From Anaerocolumna sp. AGMB13020 (GTDB lineage Bacteria; Bacillota; Clostridia; Lachnospirales; Lachnospiraceae), in the NCBI RefSeq assembly GCF_033100115.1, contig NZ_CP136910.1, positions 4,529,001 to 4,593,000 of the forward strand: a DNA stretch of 64,000 bases, in the 5' to 3' direction. The notes beneath the pieces are model-generated. The model made no database searches and had not been told where the DNA came from. It saw nothing but the letters and a program-made list of their open reading frames with translations. Positions 52,595 to 61,802 of the stretch are shown in pieces; positions within the stretch are counted from its first letter, which is position 1; each line of letters starts with the position of its first letter. The translations under genes and the position numbers were made by a program.

Positions 52595-54250
52595 ATGAAG
52601 TGTATTAAAGTGGTAAAAGCAACAGCTGTTATTATCCTGTTGGTCATGGTATTTTCCCTTTCATCCAATGCTGTTGTAAAAGCAGCTTATCCAGCCTGGC
52701 AGGCAGGAACAGCATATAAAGTCAATGATATTGTTTCTTACAGCGGAAACAACTATAAGTGTATTCAGGCACATACGGCACTGACCGGCTGGGAGCCACC
52801 AATTGTACCGGCACTTTGGGGATTATACAGCGGCGGGGAAACACAGACAACAGCTACACCGGTATTTAATCCTGCAGGCGGGACATATGCAGCCTCTCAG
52901 AGCGTGACGATAACCTGTTCTACGCCAGGAAGCACTATCCGTTATACATTAGACGGCAATGAACCCACGGTTTCTTCCTCTGCTTATACTGGTGCAATAA
53001 CCATTTCCACTACCGCCACAGTAAAAGCAAAAGCCTTTGCTTCCGGTATGAATGACTCTCAGACAGCTTCAGCTACATATTCCATTAACAAGGCAGATAC
53101 CGTGTCTGCCCCGGTATTCTCACCGGCAGCAGGAACTTATTACGGAAATCTGAATGTGACCTTAACCTGTTCTACAAGCAATGTAACCATTCGCTATACA
53201 ACAGATGGCACCAACCCGACAGCATCCTCCAAGGTTTATACCGGTGCCATAGCACTTACAGCCACAACTACTGTAAAGGCTTATGCAACAGCCTCAGGCT
53301 TGAAGGATTCAGCCATTATTACTGCAGTTTATACCATATCAAAGAATCAAACAGGGCTTCCTGCTCATGTTCTGACAGGATACTGGCAGAACTTTGATAA
53401 TGGAGCAAAGTGTTTAAAGATCAGCGATGTACCCCAGACCTATAACATCATTGCAGTAGCATTTGCGTCAGCAACGGGCAACGCCGGTGAAGTCACTTTC
53501 ACGCTGGATTCCAGTCTTGCTTCCAAATTGGGAGGTTATACAGAACAGCAGTTTATCAGTGATATCGCAGTAGCCAAGACAAAAGGACAGAAGGTAATCA
53601 TTTCCGTAGGCGGTGAAACCGGTACGGTCAGCGTAAGCAATGCTGCGGCAGCCACGAATTTTGCAAACAGTGTTTATGCACTTATGGTAAAATACGGATT
53701 TGACGGTGTTGATATTGATTTGGAAAATGGTATTAATGCAACCTACATGACCTCTGCACTTCGCCAGCTTTCCTCAAAGGCAGGAGCAGGCTTAATCATT
53801 ACCATGGCTCCTCAGACTCTTGATATGCAGTCTGTAAACTCCGGTTATTTCCAGGTGGCCCTAAATATCAAGGACATTCTGACAGTAGTTAATACACAGT
53901 ATTATAACTCAGGAAGTATGTTAGGGCAGGATGGAAAGGTATATTACCAGGGAAGTGTTGACTTCTTAACAGCTCTTGCAGCCATTCAGCTGGAGAATGG
54001 GCTTCGACCTGACCAGATTGGACTTGGACTGCCAGCTTCTACAAGAGGAGCCGGAAGCGGTTATGTATCTCCCAGCGTTGTAAATGCTGCCCTTGATTGT
54101 CTGACAACCGGTACCGGCGGCGGTTCCTACAAGCCACCAAGGACATATCCGACACTTCGCGGTGCAATGACCTGGTCTATTAATTGGGATGCCAGTAACA
54201 ACTATGAATTTGCAAATTCGGTTAGTGCGAAATTAAAGACTCTTCCGTAA
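52595..54250 (+). CDS. Secreted GH18 chitinase with CBM5/12 and two chitobiase-type domains
   Basis: A 551-residue exported enzyme. Signal peptide 1-31 (hydrophobic core VIILLVMVFSLS, cleavage probably after VVKA). 32-76: CBM5/12 (YPAWQAGTAYKVNDIVSY...VPALWGLY). 85-165 and 172-255: two homologous chitobiase-type beta domains (PVFNPAGGTYAASQSVTITC / PVFSPAAGTYYGNLNVTLTC). 260-551: GH18 barrel (LTGYWQNFDNGAKC, VIISVGGETG) with the catalytic DxxDxDxE in FDGVDIDLENG. It hydrolyses chitin outside the cell. AGGAGGAG precedes ATG; a GTAAGC/GCTTAC hairpin at 52562 lies in the leader. Confidence 0.96.
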   Translation: MKCIKVVKATAVIILLVMVFSLSSNAVVKAAYPAWQAGTAYKVNDIVSYSGNNYKCIQAHTALTGWEPPIVPALWGLYSGGETQTTATPVFNPAGGTYAASQSVTITCSTPGSTIRYTLDGNEPTVSSSAYTGAITISTTATVKAKAFASGMNDSQTASATYSINKADTVSAPVFSPAAGTYYGNLNVTLTCSTSNVTIRYTTDGTNPTASSKVYTGAIALTATTTVKAYATASGLKDSAIITAVYTISKNQTGLPAHVLTGYWQNFDNGAKCLKISDVPQTYNIIAVAFASATGNAGEVTFTLDSSLASKLGGYTEQQFISDIAVAKTKGQKVIISVGGETGTVSVSNAAAATNFANSVYALMVKYGFDGVDIDLENGINATYMTSALRQLSSKAGAGLIITMAPQTLDMQSVNSGYFQVALNIKDILTVVNTQYYNSGSMLGQDGKVYYQGSVDFLTALAAIQLENGLRPDQIGLGLPASTRGAGSGYVSPSVVNAALDCLTTGTGGGSYKPPRTYPTLRGAMTWSINWDASNNYEFANSVSAKLKTLP

Positions 54251-54322
54251 CTGATAAAGTGATGCCTGGAATATGACAAGAGAAATCTGATCATCAATTT
54301 AAGCGTATATTAGATAGAGCAT

Positions 54323-54380
54323 AATAGCAAAGCTATACCCATTTCTGTCAATGTCAGAGAGGGGCATGGGCTTTGCTATT
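54323..54380 (+). terminator. Terminator of the chitinase gene
   Basis: AATAGCAAAGC (54323-54333) pairs exactly with GCTTTGCTATT (54370-54380), with an inner CCCAT/ATGGG stem, then GTTCTC. The rest of the gap to 54619 holds no gene. Confidence 0.75.
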
Positions 54381-54619
54381 GTTCTCCCACAAAGTGGAAT
54401 CCAGTCCGGCACAAGCAGTTTTCAGACACGCCCTGGTTCTATCAGCCTATTATCATAGGTATATAGTCTGTGATTTGTAATATTAATCTCATGAAATGTC
54501 GAAATAGAATAAATAAGCCTAATTAGGAGTAATTATCATAGTAGGAACAGTTAATGACTTAGATTAACTAACCGTGAAACTTTGGGATGCGGCAGGCTAA
54601 AAGGAGATTATGTGCTATT

Positions 54620-55072
54620 ATGGATGTTAAGTATATAAACACTATTTTAGAGACTTTCAATGTTACTTTGGAACAATTCGGTGTAAATAATATCAAAAGG
54701 TGTAATATTCAAAAGAAAGATAAAATGCATGTAAATTTGGAGGTATCCACAATTGTATGCTTTCAAGGGGCAGTACAAGGAGACATCGCACTATCAATGC
54801 CGCTCGACACTGCAAAAAAATTAGCGTCAATCATGATGATGGGTATGAGCATTACTACCATCGATGATATGGCTAAAAGTGCAATTGGGGAATTATCCAG
54901 TATGATAGCAGGAGCTTCGGCAACAAAACTGTCTTCCTTCGGGTTGGCAACAAAGATTAATCCTCCCAAGGTTATTTTAGAAAATGCTGAAATTAACGGC
55001 TTTGAGACGATTGCTATTGATTTTGAGACTGATATTGGGAAAATAGAACTTGATATTGGATTGAATATATAA
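54620..55072 (+). CDS. CheX-like chemotaxis phosphatase domain protein
   Basis: A 150-residue CheX/CheC-like protein: DVKYINTILETFNVTLEQFGV at the N-terminus, GDIALSMPLDTAKKLASIMMG in the centre and the phosphatase-type helix MAKSAIGELSSMIAGASATKLSSFG, with the E..N-like motif altered to ExxSxxxA, so catalysis on CheY-P is doubtful. I chose ATG 54620 (MDVKYIN); AAGGAG lies 14 bases ahead, a long spacing. It is a lone gene, far from chemotaxis genes in this window, as is common for such accessory CheX domains. Confidence 0.8.
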   Translation: MDVKYINTILETFNVTLEQFGVNNIKRCNIQKKDKMHVNLEVSTIVCFQGAVQGDIALSMPLDTAKKLASIMMMGMSITTIDDMAKSAIGELSSMIAGASATKLSSFGLATKINPPKVILENAEINGFETIAIDFETDIGKIELDIGLNI

Positions 55073-55311
55073 GATCAGTTTATATCATTACTGAAAAATG
55101 GTAAAGCATACCTTATGAAAATTGATACTGGTATGAGATTTAACATGGAGGAATGTATTTATCTGATAAATTATAGGGAACCAGATAGATTCATGCATAT
55201 TTAATCATTTATCGGTATGGTAATATGAACATGTAGTAATAATATCAAAGCGGATGATATTACCAATTAGCAGTAGATATGGGGATTTATTTATCCAATT
55301 ATTAATTAATA

Positions 55312-55382
55312 TAAGGTACCTTAAAAAAATCTTGACAACAATGAAATACAGGTTTATACTCCTAATTATAAGGTACCTTATA
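55312..55382 (+). promoter_or_regulatory. marR promoter with two palindromic operators
   Basis: TTGACA (55332-55337), 17 bases, TATACT (55355-55360). TAAGGTACCTTA occurs at 55312-55323 just upstream, and the perfect 16-bp palindrome TATAAGGTACCTTATA at 55367-55382 just downstream. Two identical sites flanking the promoter fit a MarR autorepressor. DNA 55073-55311 holds no gene. Confidence 0.92.
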
Positions 55383-55402
55383 AAAAGAAAGGATATGACT
55401 GT

Positions 55403-56002
55403 ATGAAGGAAAATCTCTCTGATACACTGCTGCAACAAATACGAAGTTGCACGAATCTGGTTCACAGGCTGATTCACAGCGAGCACCATTTCAAAAATTC
55501 CGATGCTCAAAATAACATTGGTCGTGCACAAGGAATTGTGCTGAAGATCTTAGCAGAAAAGGATGGTATGACACAAACCGAAATTACAGAAAAGTTGGAT
55601 ATCCGTCCTTCTTCTCTTGGAGAACTTGTTATGAAACTTGAAAAAAATGGTTACGTCGAACGTCGTCAAAATGAAAATGATAAGCGGGTCATTAATGTAT
55701 TCTTAACGGAAAAAGGTCGAGAGTTCGAAAAAGAGTTAATCAATCCAAGACAGAAGGCAGCTGAAACCTGGTGTGCGGGTCTGTCTGACGAAGATAAAAC
55801 ACAGCTTTCTGAGCTTTTGAATAAGCTTATTCTTTCCATGGAAGATGTTCTCACGAAAAATGGAGAGGAATTATCAGAAAGAGAGGCGCCATTTGGGTTT
55901 GGCTTCAATGAAATGGATTCGGAAGGATTCTCTCATCATGGACATAAGGGAAGGCAGCATGGAGGCTGGAGGGGAGAAGGGAGAAAGAGCTTCAGGCTCT
56001 AG
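55403..56002 (+). CDS. MarR-family regulator with His-rich tail
   Basis: A 199-residue MarR protein: wHTH QGIVLKILAEKDGMTQTEITEKLDIRPSSLGELVMKLEKNGYVERRQNENDKRVINVFLTEKG, in which RRQNENDKR is the wing. Beyond residue 150 there is an extra 50-residue tail, disordered and His/Gly/Arg-rich (FSHHGHKGRQHGGWRGEGRK), unusual for MarR and possibly metal-binding. Two copies of TAAGGTACCTTA at its promoter are its likely operators. It lies ahead of a drug-efflux MFS gene with its own operator. Confidence 0.92.
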   Translation: MKENLSDTLLQQIRSCTNLVHRLIHSEHHFKNSDAQNNIGRAQGIVLKILAEKDGMTQTEITEKLDIRPSSLGELVMKLEKNGYVERRQNENDKRVINVFLTEKGREFEKELINPRQKAAETWCAGLSDEDKTQLSELLNKLILSMEDVLTKNGEELSEREAPFGFGFNEMDSEGFSHHGHKGRQHGGWRGEGRKSFRL

Positions 56003-56075
56003 GTTCTTTCTATGTATAAGATAGACTAACCTTATTTTACTATTTCACCAATAGCTTATCTTATCTGAGCATTGC

Positions 56076-56115
56076 TTGTACCAATTAAGATACGAACTAT
56101 ATTTTAGTTGGTACA
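56076..56115 (+). promoter_or_regulatory. MFS transporter promoter with inverted-repeat operator
   Basis: TTGTAC (56076-56081), 16 bases, TATATT (56098-56103). TGTACCAATTAA (56077-56088) and TTTAGTTGGTACA (56103-56115) form an imperfect dyad spanning the promoter. The GGTAC core is shared with the MarR sites at 55312-55382. Confidence 0.75.
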
Positions 56116-56174
56116 TTATTTAAGTCAAATAGGTAGAAATCTACCTTTTAATTTTATCAAATTAGGAGAAGTAT

Positions 56175-57602
56175 ATGAAAAATTCAAATTCAATCTCATT
56201 AAAAACATCTGATCCATCACGTCTGACACCTCGTTTAAGAATGATTCTAATGGTTGTTATAATTGCAGATGTTCTTGATCTGATGGATTCAACCATAACT
56301 AATATAGCGGCTCCCTCCATTGTGCAAAGTATTGGTGGAGGGGAACTACTGATTAAATGGCTTACAGCTGCTTATGCATTGGCTATGGGAGTGTTACTGG
56401 TTATTGGAGGACGTTTGGGCGACCGGTATGGAAAGAGGCGATTATATTTAATTGGAATTATCGGATTTACACTGGCATCGGCTTTTTGCGGATTTTCTGC
56501 CAGTCCTACTATGATTATCATAGGACGTTTGATACAGGGGGGCTTTGGCGCATTGCTGATTCCACAGGGGATGAGCATCCTGATGTCGACATTTTCACGT
56601 GAGCAGTTTCCTCGTGCTGTCAGTGTTTTTGGACCAATTATGAGCATATCCACTGTTTTTGGGCCTATTCTGGCTGGATTTATCATTCAGGCAAATATCG
56701 GAGGTCTTGGCTGGAGACCTATGTTTCTTATTAACATAATCCTTGGTCTTATAGGGTTAGTTGCTGCAATTAAGTTATTACCCCCTGATCAGCCTAACTC
56801 AGAAGAAAAGTTGGATGGCATAGGGACTCTTTTGCTTGGTATTTCTATGTTGGGATTAATTTATGGATTGAATGAAGGTCCAGTAGCAGGTTGGACGCTA
56901 GTACCTGTTATCAGCCTGATTACAGGAGTTCTGTTTCTAGGTGCATTTGCATTTAGACAAATACATGCTTCTAACCCGCTTATTAAGCCGGAATTATTCA
57001 AGAATAGAGGATTTACCTCTGGTATGCTGTTAGGTCTTGCATTTTTTGCGGCGGTAAGCGGCCTGTCATATGTAATATCTCTGTTTTTCCAAATGGTACT
57101 GCATTTGTCTGCTTATGCAGCTGCATTGGGACTTTGCCCAATGGCAATTGGTATTGTCATTTCTTCAACTGTATGCCGGCCTCTTTTAAATAAAATGGGG
57201 CGTAAAATTGTCGTGATTGGACTTGGAATAACTCTCCTTGGAGCTTTTGTACTCTGGATCACCCTCTTTTTAAAAGGAGACGCGGCGACAGCCTTAATGA
57301 TGGCTCCGGCTATTATGATTATTGGTGCAGGTATGGGGGCTTGTTTCAGCAGTATTTACGATGTAGCGCTCGGTGATCTTGCGCAGGATGAAGCCGGCAG
57401 TGCAAGTGGTTCTTTGAGTGCAATTCAGCAATTGGCTTCAGCAATAGGCTCTGCCGTTGTTGTAACACTTTTCTTTCATCTTCAGAGTACAGTTGGTGAT
57501 AGCAGGGCTATGGAATACTGCGTTTTAATTGTCGCAGCCATAGTAGTAATCGGTCTTTGCCTTGTATGGCTTATGCCCAAATCAATTTCTTTAGAGGAAT
57601 AA
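56175..57602 (+). CDS. MFS drug exporter, DHA2 (EmrB/QacA) family, 14 TM
   Basis: A 475-residue transporter with about 14 membrane helices. Motifs: DLMDSTITNIAAPSI in TM1 (the D-x-T-I/V-N-x-A-x-P motif of the 14-TM DHA2 group), loop 2-3 GGRLGDRYGKRRLYLIG (motif A) and GFIIQANIGGLGWRPMFLINII (motif C region plus W-R-x-x-F-x-x-N). It probably exports hydrophobic drugs or metabolites by proton antiport. It lies between two MarR genes and has a separate promoter/operator at 56076. ATTAGGAG precedes the ATG. Confidence 0.95.
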   Translation: MKNSNSISLKTSDPSRLTPRLRMILMVVIIADVLDLMDSTITNIAAPSIVQSIGGGELLIKWLTAAYALAMGVLLVIGGRLGDRYGKRRLYLIGIIGFTLASAFCGFSASPTMIIIGRLIQGGFGALLIPQGMSILMSTFSREQFPRAVSVFGPIMSISTVFGPILAGFIIQANIGGLGWRPMFLINIILGLIGLVAAIKLLPPDQPNSEEKLDGIGTLLLGISMLGLIYGLNEGPVAGWTLVPVISLITGVLFLGAFAFRQIHASNPLIKPELFKNRGFTSGMLLGLAFFAAVSGLSYVISLFFQMVLHLSAYAAALGLCPMAIGIVISSTVCRPLLNKMGRKIVVIGLGITLLGAFVLWITLFLKGDAATALMMAPAIMIIGAGMGACFSSIYDVALGDLAQDEAGSASGSLSAIQQLASAIGSAVVVTLFFHLQSTVGDSRAMEYCVLIVAAIVVIGLCLVWLMPKSISLEE

Positions 57603-57682
57603 GTGGAAGAGTTGACGGTAGACACTATATTGCTTTTGCGATACAATAAGTAGAGATGAACTTAGTTAAAAGGTGGTAAACC

Positions 57683-58138
57683 ATGGACAATAATGCACGT
57701 ATCCCGAATCATGATTTCTATATAAAGAATATTGCTCACGCTCTACGATACCAAATTGATCAAAAACTCACCTATTATCATGTCACGGAACCTCAAGTTC
57801 GCCTCTTGGGACATATACAAGGAGGACAAAATACAGGTCATGAAATCAGCCGAAAGTATTTAAGTGAAGCAATGCAGATTTCGGGGCCTTCTGTCACCAG
57901 TTTGTTGAATGGTCTGGAAAAGAATGGTTTTATTATCAGGAGTTCAGGAATCAAGGATGGAAGAACTATGCACCTCGTCCTTACTGAAAAGGCCACTGAT
58001 GTGATGAATGATACAATAGAAATGTTGTATGAGATTTCAGAAGCCTTGCTGACTGGTTTTTCAGAAGGTGAGAAATCCCTCTTTCTAGGATTTTTGAAAA
58101 GAGTTTATGAAAACGTCGGCCAGGGTTCACATATATAA
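57683..58138 (+). CDS. MarR-family regulator
   Basis: A 151-residue MarR protein of normal length: QVRLLGHIQGGQNTGHEISRKYLSEAMQISGPSVTSLLNGLEKNGFIIRSSGIKDGRTMHLVLTEKA is the winged helix. It follows the MFS gene by 80 bases with AAAGGTGG ahead of the ATG, probably in the same transcript, and is the second MarR of this cassette. Which of the two MarR proteins represses the exporter cannot be told from sequence. Confidence 0.93.
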   Translation: MDNNARIPNHDFYIKNIAHALRYQIDQKLTYYHVTEPQVRLLGHIQGGQNTGHEISRKYLSEAMQISGPSVTSLLNGLEKNGFIIRSSGIKDGRTMHLVLTEKATDVMNDTIEMLYEISEALLTGFSEGEKSLFLGFLKRVYENVGQGSHI

Positions 58139-58180
58139 AGGTTAATATTTTGCTCCTTTAGGAAAGAAGGAATTGATTAT

Positions 58181-58396
58181 ATGGATCATAAACTGAATTA
58201 TTAAAGAGAATATTATAAAGAAATAAACACATCTTTTAGTTTCTTCAGTAATGGAATGGGCTCATATATAGCCATTGACACAGCCAACTGTGAACAAAAT
58301 AATGCTGCATTTTGGTCAGCAAAAACCCAACCTAAATATAATATTAACTTCTGGAGTTATGTTGATGAATGGATTGTTATTGGGTTTCAGGCATAG
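58181..58396 (+). pseudogene. Remnant of a SMI1/KNR4 (SUKH)-like protein
   Basis: An ATG with GAAAGAAGG ahead opens a frame that stops at codon 8 (TAA 58202) but then stays open for 64 codons: FFSNGMGSYIAIDTANCEQN... and FWSYVDEWIVIGFQ. The G-x-G-S-Y-I-A-I-D and closing W-S-Y-V-D-E-W pattern recalls SUKH immunity proteins. Only the C-terminal half of such a domain is left, so it is a decayed gene. The family call is tentative. Confidence 0.5.
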
Positions 58397-58420
58397 GACA
58401 CAAGTAATATAGAGAATAGA

Positions 58421-58454
58421 AGAAGCTGGCTCTTTCATTAAGCCAGCTTCTTTA
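58421..58454. terminator. Bidirectional terminator
   Basis: AGAAGCTGGCT (58421-58431) and AGCCAGCTTCT (58441-58451) pair perfectly, followed by TT. It serves the convergent oleate hydratase gene and the MarR side. Confidence 0.85.
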
Positions 58455-58502
58455 ATAGAAGATATAAAATTCATCAGTTTGGAAGCTGTCCTGACCTTAT
58501 AC

Positions 58503-60278
58503 TTAAATCAAATGATATTCTTTCAATAACTTTTCAATATCAGTACCCGCAATCTTCTTAAGTGCTTCCCCAAGGGTTGCCTTAACAGTAGGATCAAGAT
58601 TGATATCTGTAAGTTTTTTACCATCGCTTAAGGTGGAGGTTGCATTCAGCAGGTCACGAATATCGTAAGTGCTGCTCCAAACTTCTGGTACACCACGATC
58701 GATATTTAAAAGTGTATAGACACTTTCCATAGCCGTACGAACAGAGTATTCTATCGTAAAGATTGTATCGCGTGTTGTTTCAGCAAATTGACCGAGGAAA
58801 GCAAAATTAACGCTGCCAGCCGGAATAACAGCAGGGCGGTCACCGGCCTCCCGGGGCATGAAGAAGGCAGTTATATAAGGCATCATACAGGGCACGGTGT
58901 TAGCACTGTTCTCTGCCATATCTTCGATTTGATTTTCCGGAACACCGAGGTGGTACAGCCACTCCATACAGATCTCCTTACCGGTGCAATCACGCATAGG
59001 CTTTTTGATATAGTTGCCGGGTTTATCGGTAAATAAACCATAAATCCAGCCAACCAACTGATCCTTGGGCTGATTACGGAAATGAGGCTGACGGTTAAAG
59101 GTCCAGCTGAGCAGCCAGTTGGAGTCCTTAACGGTTACGATACCGCCAGTAACGACTTTACCGCTGAAGGGATCACGTTTGCAGATGTTCTGAATATAAG
59201 GAGGAATGCGGTTGTCTAAGGTCGTCACAGTTGCAGACATCCAATTACTTTGCTCTGCATCATAACAGAATTTATCCGGGTGTCCGAAAGACGGATCCTG
59301 AGCCGCTATTTTACGCCACATATCCCAGCCGCCGCCTTGTTTGAGCTCTTGATTGAAAGCAGCGGGAGTGTTTTGATTACCGATAGAGGAATTCTCAACA
59401 CAGCCACCGTTGGTGATAAACACCAGGTCATCTTCGGTCAGATCGATATGATCCTTCTGATTATCCCGGATAATATCAATACGGGTAGCAACTTTCTTAT
59501 CAGTTTTTGTGTCAAATTGTATGTTCTCCACCTTTGTGCCGTAATGGAACTGTACGTTGTGGGCATCTAAATACCTGACTAATGGCAGGATCATGGATTC
59601 GTACTGGTTCAGCTTTGTAAAACGTACCGCAGTGAAATCAGGCATACCGCCAATATGATGAACGAAACGTTTAATATATAACTTCATTTCCAGAGCACTA
59701 TGCCAGTTTTCAAAAGCGAACATCGTACGCCAGTACAACCAGAAATTCGAATTCAGAACCTCTTCGCTGAATACTTCTGAAATGCGTCTGTTATACAGAG
59801 CTTCATCTGGGGTAAAAAACAGCCTCGTGATTTCCTGTGTGCCTTTGTCGGATAAACCAAATTTACCGTCAGTATGAGCATCCTCGCCGCGGTTCACTGT
59901 TGCGCGCATGAGAGAACTGTTTGGGTCATGCTTGTTGAGCCAATAGAACTCATCCAGTACACTGGCACCCTCTACTTCCAAGGAAGGAATGGAATGGAAT
60001 AAGTCCCACAGGCACTCATAGCGATTATCCACCTCACGGCCACCACGGATTACAAATCCGGTATTGTCATATTCGTATCCATCACAGGCACCACCTGCGA
60101 GAGAATCCTTCTCTAAGATATGGATTCGTTTGCCTTCCATCTGTCCGTCACGAACAAGAAAAGCTGCAGCAGCAAGTGAAGCGAGACCTGATCCGATTAA
60201 ATAAGCAGATTTAGATTCTACACCTTTGGGTTTTTCCGGTCGGGCAAGTGATTCATAATTTCCTTTAGAATAATACAT
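58503..60278 (-). CDS. ohyA: Oleate hydratase (MCRA family, FAD-dependent)
   Basis: A 591-residue flavoprotein of the myosin-cross-reactive-antigen family. FAD loop: YLIGSGLASLAAAAFLVRDGQMEGKRIHILEKDSLAGGACDG near residue 25. Further family blocks are GFVIRGGREVDNRYECLWDLF, FAFENWHSALEMKLYIKRFVHHIGG and VPCMMPYITAFFMPREAGDRP. It adds water to the cis-9 bond of oleate and similar fatty acids, which detoxifies them. I chose ATG 60278 (MYYSKGN) with GGAGGTAATC ahead. The TetR gene upstream in the same direction probably controls it. Confidence 0.96.
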   Translation of the reverse strand: MYYSKGNYESLARPEKPKGVESKSAYLIGSGLASLAAAAFLVRDGQMEGKRIHILEKDSLAGGACDGYEYDNTGFVIRGGREVDNRYECLWDLFHSIPSLEVEGASVLDEFYWLNKHDPNSSLMRATVNRGEDAHTDGKFGLSDKGTQEITRLFFTPDEALYNRRISEVFSEEVLNSNFWLYWRTMFAFENWHSALEMKLYIKRFVHHIGGMPDFTAVRFTKLNQYESMILPLVRYLDAHNVQFHYGTKVENIQFDTKTDKKVATRIDIIRDNQKDHIDLTEDDLVFITNGGCVENSSIGNQNTPAAFNQELKQGGGWDMWRKIAAQDPSFGHPDKFCYDAEQSNWMSATVTTLDNRIPPYIQNICKRDPFSGKVVTGGIVTVKDSNWLLSWTFNRQPHFRNQPKDQLVGWIYGLFTDKPGNYIKKPMRDCTGKEICMEWLYHLGVPENQIEDMAENSANTVPCMMPYITAFFMPREAGDRPAVIPAGSVNFAFLGQFAETTRDTIFTIEYSVRTAMESVYTLLNIDRGVPEVWSSTYDIRDLLNATSTLSDGKKLTDINLDPTVKATLGEALKKIAGTDIEKLLKEYHLI

Positions 60279-60401
60279 AGTGATTACCTCCAGTTTTATG
60301 ATTTCTTTCACTCACTATTGTACTATTTGCTGAAATTACTACAATAATCAATTATTTGACTTTGATAAGATTTACATCATGTGGACAATACTGTATATTT
60401 T

Positions 60402-60986
60402 TTAATCATTTTTAGGGATTTGATTAGTTTTCTTATTTTGATACTTTTCTAAAGCTCTTGAAACCTCTCCATGGATCAAAGTGCTGAGCTGATCTATAAT
60501 CAACTGCGGATTTTCCTTCATATCCTTTTTGATCCAGTCCATAAGCAGGCCCACAAAGGCAAAATTATAGAAATTTGCAATGAACTTTTTGTCTGCTTCC
60601 GAGACTTTCATACCGGCCGCTTTTTCTTCTATTACTCCAATCAGCAAATCGTAAGTTATTGCATAGAAGTAGTCTTCAATTTTCTCTCTGCTGATAGAAT
60701 GATAAACATTCGAAATAAATGGTTTATTCTCAAGAACCATTTGAAAGGTTTGCAAAAATCCCTGCTGCCAGGTCTCATATGTTTTTTTACCATTAATTGC
60801 CCTTGCCGTTTCTTCTATGCAAATCCACTCTATTAAATCATAAATGTCCTTGAAATGATAATAAAAAGTCATTCGATTAATTCCACAATCATTTGCAATG
60901 TCGGAAATAGTGATTTTGTTAAGTGGTTTTTGCAGCAGTAGTTTTTTTAGGGAGTCTTCTAAGGCTCTCTTTGTTATCTGTGACAT
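60402..60986 (-). CDS. TetR-family regulator, likely of oleate hydratase
   Basis: A 194-residue TetR protein: KRALEDSLKKLLLQKPLNKITISDIANDCGINRMTFYYHFKDIYDLIEW is the DNA-binding domain, followed by TetR_C_7/8-like helices (dihydroxyacetone-kinase regulator type DhaS). It is 90 bases upstream of ohyA, in the same direction, and presumably senses fatty acids. AAGGAGG precedes the ATG. No clear palindrome was found in the spacer between the two genes. Confidence 0.92.
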   Translation of the reverse strand: MSQITKRALEDSLKKLLLQKPLNKITISDIANDCGINRMTFYYHFKDIYDLIEWICIEETARAINGKKTYETWQQGFLQTFQMVLENKPFISNVYHSISREKIEDYFYAITYDLLIGVIEEKAAGMKVSEADKKFIANFYNFAFVGLLMDWIKKDMKENPQLIIDQLSTLIHGEVSRALEKYQNKKTNQIPKND

Positions 60987-61182
60987 TCAAAGAAACCTCC
61001 TTGGTAGTGTCTGACTTATATGAAATAAATAGTTTTCGTGTAATTATCCTAATAGTTATCATACCATAAATTGCTAAAATCTACCATCAGAATTATAAAT
61101 CTGAGATTTATTCATTAATTGTCTGGAAAAGCTTGGGGGGAAATATACAGTTAAGTTAATGGAAAAAATACTATAAAAATGA

Positions 61183-61221
61183 CAGAGAGGGTGGAGTGCT
61201 ATATTGCCTCCAACCTCTCTG
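61183..61221 (-). terminator. Terminator of the 61230-61802 gene
   Basis: On the minus strand CAGAGAGGTTGGAGGC pairs with GCACTCCACCCTCTCTG (two mismatches), followed by TCATTTTTAT. Begins eight bases after the stop codon. Confidence 0.88.
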
Positions 61222-61229
61222 CCTTACTA

Positions 61230-61802
61230 TCAATAAACCTTATTATCCAGCTTATCATAGACTGAAACAATGATTGTACGGATGGTTCCGGTATCTTTAC
61301 TAATCTTTAAGGAAATACTTACATGATGCTGCCGATATAAGAAAAAATCAGCATCAGTTTCGGAGGTTTGTTCAGGGTCTGTGAACCCCTTTTCCTCCAA
61401 AAGCGGTGTTACATCATTTAAGGTTTGCCCAATGGTTATACCATAAACATGATATGGTATTGCTGTTAGACTGATTTTTGCAAGCCGGTAGTCATTGCTA
61501 TCATAGGGATAACTAAAATAAATCCCTTCAACACCATCCTTCGCTGCTTCCGCAAAATCAGGGAGGATATCAGAAGCTCCTTCAGATTGCTCTTTTCCTG
61601 TTTTGCTTGGGAAAGCCAGAAGCTCTAATCCGCCGAAATCGCTGTTTTGATTGATGTCTTTAACCAGTTCCAGGGTTTCGTTGTATTCTTTCAATTCTTT
61701 TTCTCTGTTTTTGGTTTTATTGTTCTCAGCAATCATATTGGTTCCTACCAAACAAGCTATAATAACGACTACAGCCAGTATTACAATAAAAAAAGGTTTC
61801 AT
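61230..61802 (-). CDS. Membrane-anchored or secreted hypothetical protein
   Basis: A 190-residue protein with an N-terminal membrane segment (residues 4-24, FFIVILAVVVIIACLVGTNMI), then a charged helix (AENNKTKNREKELKEYNETLELV) and an alpha/beta domain with IPYHVYGITIGQTLNDVTPLLEEKGF, which resembles small extracytoplasmic domains of Firmicute envelope proteins. Family not recognised. AAGGAG lies ahead of ATG 61802, and it has its own terminator. Confidence 0.75.
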   Translation of the reverse strand: MKPFFIVILAVVVIIACLVGTNMIAENNKTKNREKELKEYNETLELVKDINQNSDFGGLELLAFPSKTGKEQSEGASDILPDFAEAAKDGVEGIYFSYPYDSNDYRLAKISLTAIPYHVYGITIGQTLNDVTPLLEEKGFTDPEQTSETDADFFLYRQHHVSISLKISKDTGTIRTIIVSVYDKLDNKVY

